From: Saccharopolyspora phatthalungensis
GTDB taxonomy: Bacteria; Actinomycetota; Actinomycetes; Mycobacteriales; Pseudonocardiaceae
Direction of reading: 5' to 3'
Assembly (NCBI RefSeq): GCF_014203395.1
Contig: NZ_JACHIW010000002.1
Coordinates: 1,116,001-1,180,000 of the forward strand
Length of the DNA: 64,000 bases
The notes below the pieces were generated by a model, which saw only the letters and a program-made list of their open reading frames with translations, ran no database searches and was not told the origin of the DNA. Each line of letters opens with the position of its first letter. Positions within the stretch are counted from its first letter, which is position 1. Positions 16,701-24,120 of this stretch are shown here, one piece after another. A program made the translations under genes and the position numbers.

Positions 16701-18172
16701 CGCCGTCGGGCGGCGGTGTAGCAGGCGTCGTAGAACTCCGCAAACGGCGTCGCGTCCAGTCGTTCGGCGGTGCGTTTTACCGCCGCCACGAGAGCTTCCC
16801 GCGTCCGAGCGGAGACCACGAGCGGCAGTGGCCGGGTCGCCGGATCCGCGGGCAACGCGGCTGCGGCGGCGTTCGGCGCGGCCCCGAGGATGACGTGCGC
16901 ATTCGCGCCGCCGAAACCAAAACTGTTCACGCCGACCACGGAGCGCTCCCGCACGTCCACCCGGCGGGCGGCGCGGACCACCTCCAGCCCCATGCCGTCG
17001 AAGTCGATCGCCGGATCCAGCGGGTCGGCGTGCAGCGAGGCCGGGATGGTGCCGTGGCGCAACACCAGCACCGCCTTGAGCACACCGGCGATTCCCGAGG
17101 CCGGTTCGAGGTGCCCCAGATTCGTCTTCACCGACCCCAGCGGCAGGGCCGCACCGCGGCGAGTCCCCAGCGCCCGGCCGATGGCCTCGCACTCCACCGG
17201 ATCACCGATCGGGGTGCCGGTGCCGTGCGCCTCGAAGTACACCAGATCATCGGGGTCGATCCCGAAACCGCCATACACCCCGCGCAGTAGCGCCGCCTGC
17301 GTTTCCGCCGCCGGGACGAGCGCTCCGCTCGCCCTTCCGTCGGCGTTGGTGCCACTGCCCAGCACCACCGCGTGCACCCGGTCCCCGTCGGCCACCGCAT
17401 CGCACAGGCGCTTGAGCACGACGATACCGCCGCCCTCGGCACGCACATAGCCGTCCGCCTCGGCCGAAAAGGACGCACACCGCCCCTTTTTCGACAGCAT
17501 CGTCGCCTTCGAGAACCCGACGAAGTTGTAGGGGTTGAGCAGCAGGTTCACCCCGCCCACCACCGCCAGCCCCAACCGGCCGGTCCGCAGGCCCTCGCAA
17601 GCCTGATGCATCGCCACCAGCGCCGAGGAACACGCCGTATCCACCGTCATGCTCGGCCCACGCAAGTCGAAGACGTAGGAAAGACGGTTCGCTGCCATCG
17701 ACAGCGCCGCACCACTCATGCTGTGCGACGAAATGACGCGCGGCACCGACTGCTGCAGCGCGGCGTACGACAGGTCCGACATGCCCACGAACACCCCGGT
17801 GTCCGACCCCGCCACCCGCGACCGCGCGATCCCCGCATCATCGAACGCTTCCGCGGTCATCTCCAGCAGCAGGCGTTGCTGCGGGTCCATCAGATGCGCC
17901 TCACGCGGCGAGATCCCGAAGTACTCCGCATCGAATCCTGCGATGTCGGCCAGGTACCCGCCGGCGAAGGTGTACGTCTTCCCGGGGCGTTGCGGGTCCG
18001 CGTCCAGGAACCGCTCCGGATCGAAACGCCCCGGTGGCGGCTCGCCGATGACATCGCGCCCGGCCCGCAGCGCCGACCAGAACTCGTCCGGGCTGTTGAG
18101 CCCGCCCGGCAACCGGCAGGACATTCCGACCACGGCCAAGGCATCCGAAGCAGTTTCAGCAGCGTGACGCAT
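10703..18172 (-). CDS. Highly reducing type I polyketide synthase (KS-AT-DH-cMT-ER-KR-ACP)
   Basis: 2489 residues, one complete module, no loading domain and no thioesterase. KS (about 10-430): Cys181 in DTACSSA, His316 in EAHGTGT, His354 in NLGH. AT (about 530-835): Ser625 in GYSVGE and AFHS at 726-729, the malonyl-type signature. DH (about 890-1160): His920 and Asp1081 (HPAVLDAALQ); the HxxxGxxxxP motif has D for G. C-methyltransferase (about 1340-1550): EVGAGTGGTT. ER (near 1800-2110): HGAAGGVGLAA. KR (about 2110-2300): TGGLGGF, the LDD signature of B-type ketoreductases, and Ser/Tyr/Asn. ACP (about 2390-2460): GMDSL attachment Ser. The order matches iterative highly reducing PKSs such as the fungal ones, so an alpha-methylated reduced acyl chain is the inferred product. 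Release must be by another protein. Confidence 0.93.
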   Translation of the reverse strand: MRHAAETASDALAVVGMSCRLPGGLNSPDEFWSALRAGRDVIGEPPPGRFDPERFLDADPQRPGKTYTFAGGYLADIAGFDAEYFGISPREAHLMDPQQRLLLEMTAEAFDDAGIARSRVAGSDTGVFVGMSDLSYAALQQSVPRVISSHSMSGAALSMAANRLSYVFDLRGPSMTVDTACSSALVAMHQACEGLRTGRLGLAVVGGVNLLLNPYNFVGFSKATMLSKKGRCASFSAEADGYVRAEGGGIVVLKRLCDAVADGDRVHAVVLGSGTNADGRASGALVPAAETQAALLRGVYGGFGIDPDDLVYFEAHGTGTPIGDPVECEAIGRALGTRRGAALPLGSVKTNLGHLEPASGIAGVLKAVLVLRHGTIPASLHADPLDPAIDFDGMGLEVVRAARRVDVRERSVVGVNSFGFGGANAHVILGAAPNAAAAALPADPATRPLPLVVSARTREALVAAVKRTAERLDATPFAEFYDACYTAARRREQHPYRAAVLAETPSAAAELLSALATDDAAPGSGPASTGKRVAFAFAGNGTQWAGMGAQLLREEPVFAVAVREVDAALAPLLGWSVAEKLAATTEPAAMTATEVAQPALFALQVGLVALLAEYGVRPSAVVGYSVGEVAAAHVSGALDLETAARVIVERSRIQGRTAGQGRMAAIGLGAEGARELLAAYGGRLEIAGINAADHVTISGDGESLRALATQLSESDVFVRELDLDYAFHSHVMDPTETDQRGALADIVASRTRVPLVSTVTGAPIEGPELTGDYWWRNIRQPVRFAAAARHLVEQGVDTVVEIGPDAALKPYLRRAGATAVPTMTRSAAGGDAVRAAVATVIANGVEIDWSGYFPLPGRVVDLPAYPWQRERYWQAEPSMWLRSVGDGNTVHPLLGDRVPVAEPTWHNEIERARLPWLGDHLVDDTVVIPAAGYIEMALAAGRQRFDSAAELDTLDIPTACALPWDSEMDMRLQTSLSDEDGVLRIASQSDSKREWRLHARGRVRPRIGRAPNEIDPTAFRESAATRIGGDEFYDRLDATRLSCGPTFRLLHELWTVGDKVLARYSHDLPDNDFEAHPAVLDAALQAGVPLLPGMNESPGAAARTAYLPISIGRARVWARPTPHGFIHVRLRSRVPREVCWDVLVTDESGQVTVEMSECRVRRVGTIADGRPTELVTVPLAAPRHGQEIEASALPEPSEVLTGAEEAIAELRATKGTQVRAVLPLIRRLSACCAVSAFRTLLGDRSEFATVDLMEASVLPKYAKLVDVFVGIAREHGLVTSAGAGTWRIVEAPAPEPVLAEVLWQHPDDAAAAMLYGRFGLHLVDILSGRSDPLDLAFQDSGSEIIEWFYEKASLPAFYNGVARDVVRSIAETIPADRSLRILEVGAGTGGTTSAVLPVVPSDRTSYVFTDVSSSFFPRAQERFADHGFVDYRQLDLNQDFGEQGFAPGQFDLIIASNALHATTELGSALQRLGELLTDGGQLLVYEAHDTSLLALAFGLFDAFWAFTDIDLRTASPLVAADRWPSLLRESGFDDVIQIGLTDDEEPESSVLLARRRRDASPARTRPAGDGVTRWLIAAESPADADLFVKLGRELAEADCVSVDQVEMSTDSDVWFDLVPPGEGPVDVVLLFGAGESEPEDIVRSAAVIRAVADAAQRVDAEVTCWLVLPSAEVEIGSGTVEPVSAAVWGMARSVANESHWMELNRIALERGTDSAADARRLSVELLDPDDEDEIMLTPRGRFVPRLRQRPAGTLPVGADTDRPYTLALRDQGLSYRLAWVESTAPRLGPDEVLVEVRAAALNYRDMMVAVGLLPPVAEAEGHIESEQLLGLECAGVVCETGSQVTDLRVGDRVFGMTVAAFGSHTVASARSVARIPEGMSFAAAATIPIAYLTVHYGLGHLASLAPGETVLVHGAAGGVGLAAIRFAELCGARVIATAGSPAKRDCLRMLGIRHVLDSRSMEFADEVREITGGRGVDVVLNSLSGDGIARGLEVLGTNGRFVELGKRDIYGNSRMLMGTLRKNISFFAVDIGNLPLGRPDLAADQFAEVARRLDAGEYRPLPHQSFAAAGIDDAFRLMQHSRHVGKLVVCFDEPVPVERTALPSLAPDGTYLVTGGLGGFAFAAARRLAERGARHLALVGRRGPATPGAEEKVAELAALGTEVSVYAADVADRDAMRAVFQQIDDGGYPVRGVVHAAMHLDDEILIDLDDDRFRAVLSPKIGGGLVLDELTRGRDLDFFVVFSSGSVAIGNVKQSAYVAANAALEALVRVRRRRGEPALAIQWGAISDVGYAARTGISVAFERFGIGTATAQEALDIFDRLLGCDDPVVTVANFEWGQASEFLPVLKAPRTAGLLPPEIEGTGYRVDQLVERIRAESVEARRRLVDDTLAQLVAVVLQTTPDRLDRNRSLDQMGMDSLMAMELLLKARKQFQVDIPPMALASSVGTISGMGRIILDHLGFGVATEPGEPMNGTGTGDEQGPAATTMSRE

Positions 18173-18539
18173 TCAAAGCCCTTCTAGCGAGCACTATTCA
18201 TTGCCGGCAGTGATCGTCACCGGCCAGCAAGGACACACCCGGCAGCGACCGCCCGAAAACGCAAACATGAAGCCGAAAAGAGAAACGTGGGCGTCACCCT
18301 AGCACCCTCCGGATCAAGCGTGAGCAACATTCACACGACGGCGACAGGCAACGCGAGACGTTTGTATTCACTAAGTTGAATATGTTGATCCGAGCATCAT
18401 TAGCCCGATCGAAGGGCATCGCCGTCGCCTCCCTAGACTGCGCACGCACCGAACAGGCATGACTTTTCGCGTGATCGTCCTTCGTTTCGTCATACGGGAT
18501 TCGGCATAGGGGATTCGTCTACGGGAAAGGCGCACGGGA
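18173..18539. promoter_or_regulatory. Divergent promoter region between PKS and DUF6230
   Basis: 367 bp with no credible gene. It must hold the minus-strand PKS promoter (AAGGGC lies just before the PKS ATG) and the plus-strand promoter for the DUF6230 operon. The central part (about 18361-18400) is markedly AT-richer than its surroundings, as expected for promoters. Near the plus start, GGGATTCG occurs twice in succession (18490s and 18510s). No confident -10/-35 pair or operator could be assigned. Confidence 0.4.
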
Positions 18540-19145
18540 ATGACCGATGCATCCGGAGAGCAGGAACCCGCGCGGCCGGGACGCACCAGGAAAGCGCGCT
18601 TCGCCATGGTTCTATTCGCGAACCTCCTCGCCACCGGGGTTCTGCTGGTACTCACCGCGACTTCCGCGCTGCCGGTCTCGTTCAACCTTTCCGGCTTGCC
18701 GTTCAAGGTTTCCGCGGAGCGCTTCGACAGCGACGGCTTCCTGCAGATCCCCCGGCTGGAGAACACCCCCGACGGACGCCTGCCGGTCGGCGTCACCACT
18801 GTCGTATCCGCCGAGATACGCGGCTTATGCGAATCCGTCGTGATCCCCAGCCCCGCCGGACCTGTCACGGTCCGCATCACCGCCGGCAAACAGGCACCGG
18901 TCACGGTGAAAAATCTGGCACTGAACCTGACCGACCTGGCCGGCAACACCACCTTCCGGGAGCTGCACCTGGGACCGCGCCCGCCCGGCCACGAGGACCC
19001 CGGCGCCATCGGTGGGATCCTTCAGCGTGCCGATTCGGTGTCCATCGACCAACTGCGGGTCAAGACCAACACCCTCGCCGTCGGCACGATGAATCTGACC
19101 GACATGCGATTCAAAGTCGTCTACGGCGCCGAGGAATGCTTCTGA
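18540..19145 (+). CDS. DUF6230 family protein, membrane-anchored and exported
   Basis: 201 residues. A basic N-terminus (RPGRTRKAR) is followed by one hydrophobic segment (about residues 22-44), giving a signal anchor. The rest is a beta-rich domain (FNLSGLPFKVSAERF, LENTPDG, and conserved Cys near residue 100 and at the C-terminus). The pattern matches the DUF6230 family of streptomycete-type actinomycetes, whose function is unknown. Its stop overlaps the start of the next gene (TGATG), the usual pairing of DUF6230 with DUF6114. The divergent PKS and downstream SDR suggest a role in making or displaying a cell-surface lipid, but this is inference. Confidence 0.78.
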   Translation: MTDASGEQEPARPGRTRKARFAMVLFANLLATGVLLVLTATSALPVSFNLSGLPFKVSAERFDSDGFLQIPRLENTPDGRLPVGVTTVVSAEIRGLCESVVIPSPAGPVTVRITAGKQAPVTVKNLALNLTDLAGNTTFRELHLGPRPPGHEDPGAIGGILQRADSVSIDQLRVKTNTLAVGTMNLTDMRFKVVYGAEECF

Positions 19146-19510
19146 TGGCTCGCGGAATCGGCGACTCGGTGACCGCGTTCAGCCAATGGCGGGCCACCCG
19201 GCCCTTCCTCGCCGGCCTGCTGACGCTGTTCGCGGGTATGGAACTCGCGGTCGTTCCGGTGCTCAGCGTCCGGTTCATTCTCATCCAGGGCGGTCCGGGA
19301 ATCGGTTCGCTTCTCGTGGCCGCCGCGCTCGTGGGCTGCGGAATCCTGCTGTGGACCAAGCCCTGGCGGCACAACCTGCTGGGCGCGGGCATCATCGCGC
19401 TCGCCTTCACCTCGTACGTAACGACGAACCTGGGCGGATTCCTCATCGGCATGGTGCTGGCGCTGATCGGCGGGGCGCTGGCGGTGTCCTGGCGCGCGAT
19501 CGAAAAATGA
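19145..19510 (+). CDS. DUF6114 family integral membrane protein
   Basis: 121 residues with four predicted membrane helices (roughly 22-44, 47-70, 75-95 and 98-115), starting MARGIGDSVTAFSQWRATRP. This is the standard partner of DUF6230 and translation is coupled through the TGATG overlap. The family has no assigned biochemical function. It ends 27 bp before the SDR, so the three genes look like one operon. Confidence 0.78.
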   Translation: MARGIGDSVTAFSQWRATRPFLAGLLTLFAGMELAVVPVLSVRFILIQGGPGIGSLLVAAALVGCGILLWTKPWRHNLLGAGIIALAFTSYVTTNLGGFLIGMVLALIGGALAVSWRAIEK

Positions 19511-19537
19511 TGACCGAAAGGCTTCAGGAGGACGACC

Positions 19538-20386
19538 ATGGGCGTGGCTAAGCGGACGGTTTCCCGGTTGTTCTACGGGTACCGGCGCGTGAACGAACGC
19601 GGGCTCGCGCGCGCCGTCACCGGCAAGACCGTCCTGGTCACGGGAGCGTCCCACGGCATTGGCCGCGCCACCGCAAGGAAACTCGCCGCCGCCGGAGCGC
19701 ACGTTGTCCTGGTCGCACGCTCCCAGCACCACCTGGACGATCTTGCCGCGGAGATCACGGCCGACGGCGGCGCGGCGATCGCGCTGCGCACCAACCTCAC
19801 CGACTTCGACGAGGTCGACAACCTCACCAAATACGTTCGCGACGAGTTTGGCCGCGTCGACATCCTCGTCAGCAACGCGGGCAAATCCGTCCGGCGAGCG
19901 ATTCACGACTCCTACGACCGCTTCCACGAGCACCAAAGCCTGATCAACATCAACTACCTCGGCCCCGTCAAGCTCACCCTCGGGCTGCTGCCGCTCATGC
20001 GGGCACATGGCGGCGGACTCCTGGTCAACGTCGCCACGTTCGCAACCCGGCTGCCGCCTTGGCCGCGCTGGGCCGGTTACCAGGCATCGAAATCCGCCTT
20101 CGACATCTGGCTGCGCGGCACCGTCGCCGAACTGCGCCAAGACGGCATCAGACTCGCCACCGTCTACCCGGGATTCGTCGACACCCGCATGAGCGCCCCA
20201 ACCGCGCATCTGCGCCGACTGCCGCCGTTGCACCTCGACGACGCCGCGAACCTGGTCTGCGCCGCCATCGTCCGCGGCCGCGGCAACATCGGCCCGCGGT
20301 GGATCCCCCTCATCGATGGAGCGGCGGGCCTGTGCCAGGACATCGCCTCGCGGGTCGCCACAACGGCGCACCGCCACATGGCCTGA
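19538..20386 (+). CDS. SDR family NAD(P)-dependent oxidoreductase
   Basis: 282 residues. The Rossmann motif TGASHGIG (about residues 35-42), the NAG motif and the YQASK catalytic Tyr/Lys are intact. A ~28-residue N-terminal extension with FYGYRRVNERG precedes the fold, as in some actinobacterial fatty-acyl or beta-keto-lipid reductases (AcrA/CmrA-like); that subfamily is only suggested. An AGGAGGA site lies just before the ATG. It is third in the DUF6230-DUF6114-SDR set divergent from the PKS, so it may reduce the PKS product or an acyl intermediate. Confidence 0.82.
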   Translation: MGVAKRTVSRLFYGYRRVNERGLARAVTGKTVLVTGASHGIGRATARKLAAAGAHVVLVARSQHHLDDLAAEITADGGAAIALRTNLTDFDEVDNLTKYVRDEFGRVDILVSNAGKSVRRAIHDSYDRFHEHQSLININYLGPVKLTLGLLPLMRAHGGGLLVNVATFATRLPPWPRWAGYQASKSAFDIWLRGTVAELRQDGIRLATVYPGFVDTRMSAPTAHLRRLPPLHLDDAANLVCAAIVRGRGNIGPRWIPLIDGAAGLCQDIASRVATTAHRHMA

Positions 20387-20393
20387 CGCCCGA

Positions 20394-20427
20394 GCGATGG
20401 GAAATCGGCACGTCGATTTCCCATCGC
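20394..20427. terminator. Perfect 14-bp hairpin between convergent genes
   Basis: GCGATGGGAAATCG (20394-20407) and CGATTTCCCATCGC (20414-20427) form a perfect 14-bp stem with a 6-base loop. It sits between the SDR stop (plus) and the dehydrogenase stop (minus), so it can act as a bidirectional terminator. Confidence 0.85.
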
Positions 20428-20439
20428 CCCAAGTGACGG

Positions 20440-21453
20440 TTATGCCGGTATGACAACGGGTTTGATCGTGGTGGGGTCGCTGCGGCCGGCTTGCAGTGCG
20501 ATTTCGGTGTCGGCCAACGGAAACGTCCCGGTCGCCAGCGTGTCCAGGTCCACTCGGCCCGAGGCGCTGAGGGCGACCGCGGCGGGATAGGTGTTGGCGT
20601 AGCGGAAAGTTCCGGTGACGGTGATTTCGCGGTTCTGGATCAGTGCGACGGGCAGCGGTATATCGCTGCCGGGGCCCATGCCGACCAGCACTGCGGTGCC
20701 GGCCGGGCGCAGCGCCCGGATCCCGGTGCTCACTGCGGAAGGGGCTCCGGAACACTCCAGCAGCACGTCGGCGCGCATGTCGTCGAACGGGTCGGTGCCG
20801 GGTCGCAGGGTTCGGTCCGCGCCGAGTGCGGCGGCGGTGTTCAACCGGTGCTGGTTGACATCGGTGACCACGACGTGGCCTGCCCCGGCGATACGGGCGG
20901 CTTGGAGGGCCAGGAGCCCGACCGGTCCGGCGCCGGTGATCAACACCCTGTCGCCGGGGCCTACCCGGGCTTTGCCGACGGCCCACAGCCCGACCGACAA
21001 CGGCTCCAGCAAGGCGGCCGCGGTGTCGGAAACCTGGTCGGGGACGGGATGGGCGAAGTCCTCGTTGACGGTGACGTACCGGGCGAATGCGCCGTCGACC
21101 GGCGGGGTGGCGAAGAACGCGACGTCGGCGCAGAGGTTGTAGCGGCCGGTGCGGCATTCCGTGCACCGGCCGCAAGGCACACCGGGTTCGATGGCCACGC
21201 GGGTCCCCGCGGCGTGGCGGGACGCCCCGGGCCCGTGACCGACGACCACACCCATCGCCTCGTGGCCAAGCACGAGGGGGGAGGTGACGGTGAAGTCGCC
21301 GATTCGACCGTGCTCGTAGTAGTGGACATCGGAGCCGCAGATCCCGACCGCCCGGACCTCGATGAGCACCTCCCGTGGTCCTGGGGTGGGCACCGGACGT
21401 TCCTCGATGCGGAGATCGTGCGGGGCGTGCAGCACCGCAGCCTGGTTGTACAT
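20440..21453 (-). CDS. Zinc-dependent sorbitol/xylitol-type dehydrogenase
   Basis: 337 residues, medium-chain dehydrogenase. Catalytic-zinc signature GICGSDVHYYEHG (residues 37-49, Cys39) as in polyol dehydrogenases, GHEAMG near residue 66, and four structural-zinc Cys in CGRCTECRTGRYNLC. The NAD(P)-binding GAGPVG motif lies mid-protein. It probably oxidises a polyol or sugar alcohol to the ketose in the cytosol. It is last in a minus-strand set with the MFS permease and LacI regulator, and its stop is followed by the 20394-20427 hairpin. Exact substrate unknown. Confidence 0.86.
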   Translation of the reverse strand: MYNQAAVLHAPHDLRIEERPVPTPGPREVLIEVRAVGICGSDVHYYEHGRIGDFTVTSPLVLGHEAMGVVVGHGPGASRHAAGTRVAIEPGVPCGRCTECRTGRYNLCADVAFFATPPVDGAFARYVTVNEDFAHPVPDQVSDTAAALLEPLSVGLWAVGKARVGPGDRVLITGAGPVGLLALQAARIAGAGHVVVTDVNQHRLNTAAALGADRTLRPGTDPFDDMRADVLLECSGAPSAVSTGIRALRPAGTAVLVGMGPGSDIPLPVALIQNREITVTGTFRYANTYPAAVALSASGRVDLDTLATGTFPLADTEIALQAGRSDPTTIKPVVIPA

Positions 21454-21489
21454 GCTGGGGCATCTCCTAAGAAGTCTGTCAGGCGGCGG

Positions 21490-22830
21490 CTATTGTTTTT
21501 CGGCCAGCACGGCTTCGCGCCCCTCGGGTGCGATTTCGGCCAGATCGCGGCCCTTTACCTCGGGAAGCAGGATGCCGCACACGATGATGCCGAGCGCGAA
21601 CGCGGCGAACACGAGCATCACCGCGGAGAAGCCGATCGTTTTGATCAGGATCGGGGTGAAGACGCTGCTGAGCACCGCGGCGAACCGTGTCCAGCCGGTG
21701 GTGAAGCCGCGCGCGGTTCCGCGCACCGACGTCGGGAACAACTCCGCGGTGTACTGCCAGATGGCCTGGTTCACTCCGCACCAGTAGCTGAACCCGCCGG
21801 CCGCGAGGATCACGAAAATGGTGCCGACGTGTTCTTTGGAAAGACCGACTTGGGCGGCAAGCACCAGCGCGATCGTGGTGATCACGCCGCCGCCGATGAG
21901 TAGCGGCTTGCGGCCGACGCGGTCGGTGACGGCGATGTTGACGATGTTGCCCAGCAAATAGGCCGCCCAGATCACCATGCCGAACAGGATCGCGGCGCGG
22001 GTGGTGGTGGCTCCGAGCGAGCTGGCCAGGAACGCAGAGTAGGAGCCGAGGAACAGCGACGCGATGCTGCCGCAGATGCACAGGACGGAGAGCACGACGA
22101 TGTTCCGCCGGTACGGGCCGGTGAACAGCGCGAGGCTGCGCTGAATTTGGGAACCTTCCAGCTTTTCGGCGACCGGCGCGTCCATCCCGGCCCACCGGCT
22201 GACTTCCTCGGCCTCGGCGGTGCGGCCCTTGGCGGCCAGCCACTGCGAGGTCTCCGGAACCGAATGCCGCATGACCAGGATCGCCAGGGCGGGAATAGCG
22301 CAGGAACCGAGCATCCACCGCCACGCTTCGTCACCGATCGGAAGCATCGCGACAGCGACGGCCGGGCAGGCCAACGCGCCCACTGTCCAGGCGAGCTGCC
22401 ACCAGGCCAACGCCGCGCCGCGCACCCGTGCGGGCACGAACTCGGCGGTCATCGCTCCCGATGTCGGCAGGTCCATGCCGATGCCGACCCCCACCAGGAA
22501 TCGCGCCACCACGAGCAACCAGAACGCTGGGCTTACCGCCGACAGGACCGACGCCGCCGCCATCAGCGCCAGGCTGGCGATGAAGATCGCGCGTCGTCCG
22601 AGAAGGTCGGTGAGGAAACCGGCGACGATCGCGGCGATGAAGGCACCGGCGTAGGCGGCCCCGGTGAGCAGCCCGACTTCCCACGGTCCCATTTTGAACG
22701 CGGGCGTGATCAGGACGATCGCGCTGCCGAGCATGATGAGGTCGAAGCCGTCGACGAAGCCACCGCCCGAGGACAGGGCGACGACGCGCACCTGTCTCTT
22801 GGTGAGCCGATCAGCGTTGTGCGTGGCCAT
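21490..22830 (-). CDS. MFS transporter, sugar/polyol porter type
   Basis: 446 residues with the 12-helix major facilitator pattern. The loop 2-3 motif is DLLGRR and its second-half relative is DRVGRK. The TM4 to loop 4-5 run GVGIGMDLPTSGAM and PETSQWL resemble sugar porters. The ATG at 22830 is preferred over one 12 bases upstream because GAGGAG lies 7 bases before it. It lies 36 bp upstream of the dehydrogenase and 35 bp downstream of the LacI gene, so the three are probably one operon that imports and oxidises the substrate. Confidence 0.86.
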   Translation of the reverse strand: MATHNADRLTKRQVRVVALSSGGGFVDGFDLIMLGSAIVLITPAFKMGPWEVGLLTGAAYAGAFIAAIVAGFLTDLLGRRAIFIASLALMAAASVLSAVSPAFWLLVVARFLVGVGIGMDLPTSGAMTAEFVPARVRGAALAWWQLAWTVGALACPAVAVAMLPIGDEAWRWMLGSCAIPALAILVMRHSVPETSQWLAAKGRTAEAEEVSRWAGMDAPVAEKLEGSQIQRSLALFTGPYRRNIVVLSVLCICGSIASLFLGSYSAFLASSLGATTTRAAILFGMVIWAAYLLGNIVNIAVTDRVGRKPLLIGGGVITTIALVLAAQVGLSKEHVGTIFVILAAGGFSYWCGVNQAIWQYTAELFPTSVRGTARGFTTGWTRFAAVLSSVFTPILIKTIGFSAVMLVFAAFALGIIVCGILLPEVKGRDLAEIAPEGREAVLAEKQ

Positions 22831-22864
22831 GGTGCTCCTCAATGGTCGTGCGGTTGAGCTTGGG

Positions 22865-23956
22865 CTAGGGGTGGGTGGGGGGCAAGGGCGGCGGCAGTTC
22901 TCCCGAACCGCGCCTGATCAGTTCGACGGGAATCCGCACCGTGCTGGGCGGCGCCGTGCGAGCGCCGGTGAGCCTTTCCAGAAGCAGGCGGGCGGCGATT
23001 TTGGCCATCTCGGCCGGGTCGTGGCGGACGACGGTCACGCCTGGGGACAGCAGGCCGGCGGTCTCGAAGTCGCCGAAACCGACGAGCGCGACGCCTTCGT
23101 GGAGGTCCTGCAGGGCTTCCAGGGTGCCGATGGTGATGCGGTTGCTGGCCGTGAAGATCGCCGTCGGCCGACGCTCCTCGGGCATTGACATCACGGTCGT
23201 GGCCGCAACCCGGGCATCGGATGTGGTGCGCAGATCCAGGTGCACAAGCTCGGAGTCGACCGCGACACCGGCGCGCGTCAGCGAGTCCTGATATCCGGCG
23301 AGACGTTCCTGCGCGACGTCCAGGCGCGTGCTTTCGGCCAGCAGCGCGATCCGCCGGTGGCCGTGGCGCAACAGATGGTCGACCGCCTTGCGTGCGCCAC
23401 CGTGGTTGTCGGCCACCACGGCATCGGTGTCGATGCCCTTGGCCGTGGCGTCGACGAACACCAGCGGGGTGCCCCGGTTGAGCTCTTGCTGGAGGTAGCC
23501 GTGATCGGCGGAGGCGGGGAAGACCAGCAGGCCGTCGACCCGGCGCCGCAAGAACGCGTCGATGGCCTCGCGTTCGGCGTCCGGGTTGTGCTCGCCACTG
23601 GCGGTGAGCATCACGTATCCCTGCCGCTTGGCATCGGCGGCCACCTGCTGGGCGAACCGCGCGTAGAAGGGGTTCACCAGATCTTCGATGACCAGCCCGA
23701 TCGTCATGGTGGTATCGCCCTGCCGCAGCATCCGGGCAATGTCGTTGCGCTGAAAATCGAGTGCCTGGACCGCGGCGTTGACCGCGGCCGTCGTCTCGGG
23801 CGCGACGAACTTCTCCCCGTTGATCACCCGGGAGACCGTGCGGTAGGAGACGCCGGCTCTCTTGGCGACGTCACGCAACGTCGGGCGGCGACCCGACCGG
23901 CCCGATGCTGTCTCATCGGACGGGCCGCCTGGCAACGTTGACATATCGCCGGTCAT
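22865..23956 (-). CDS. LacI family transcriptional regulator
   Basis: 363 residues. An N-terminal HTH and hinge helix (LRDVAKRAGVSYRTVSRVIN, about residues 27-46) is followed by a periplasmic-binding-protein-like ligand domain. It probably senses the sugar or polyol taken up by the downstream permease. AAGGAG lies 10 bases before the ATG; a second ATG at 23944 is possible. Candidate operators occur at 23930-23943 (inside its own first codons) and 24040-24053, which suggests autoregulation and control of the divergent sulfatase. Confidence 0.9.
   Translation of the reverse strand: MTGDMSTLPGGPSDETASGRSGRRPTLRDVAKRAGVSYRTVSRVINGEKFVAPETTAAVNAAVQALDFQRNDIARMLRQGDTTMTIGLVIEDLVNPFYARFAQQVAADAKRQGYVMLTASGEHNPDAEREAIDAFLRRRVDGLLVFPASADHGYLQQELNRGTPLVFVDATAKGIDTDAVVADNHGGARKAVDHLLRHGHRRIALLAESTRLDVAQERLAGYQDSLTRAGVAVDSELVHLDLRTTSDARVAATTVMSMPEERRPTAIFTASNRITIGTLEALQDLHEGVALVGFGDFETAGLLSPGVTVVRHDPAEMAKIAARLLLERLTGARTAPPSTVRIPVELIRRGSGELPPPLPPTHP
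23930..23943. promoter_or_regulatory. Candidate LacI operator O2
   Basis: TGGCAACGTTGACA, the exact reverse complement of the site at 24040-24053. Central AACGTT with near-palindromic flanks is typical of LacI-family operators. It overlaps codons 5-9 of the lacI-like gene. Confidence 0.6.
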
Positions 23957-24005
23957 GACTAGCAGGCTCCTTTGCCCTTACGGGGAAACACAAAGACGAG
24001 AAAGT

Positions 24006-24053
24006 TGTCAGCGCTAAGGATGCGTGGCACTATCGTGCTGTCAACGTTGCCAA
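24006..24053 (+). promoter_or_regulatory. Sulfatase promoter with LacI operator O1
   Basis: TTGTCA (24006-24011), a 17-bp spacer and CACTAT (24029-24034) form a plausible sigma70-type promoter for the sulfatase. TGTCAACGTTGCCA (24040-24053) lies at the expected start of transcription. A related half-conserved palindrome, TGTCAGCGCTAA (24007-24018), overlaps the -35. O1 and O2 centres are 110 bp apart, a spacing compatible with looping. Confidence 0.55.
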
Positions 24054-24120
24054 TACTCCGCGCCCGCCGTCGCTGATGTCAAGGCCCAGCTCGATATGGG
24101 CGCGCACTTCGAGAGACGCC

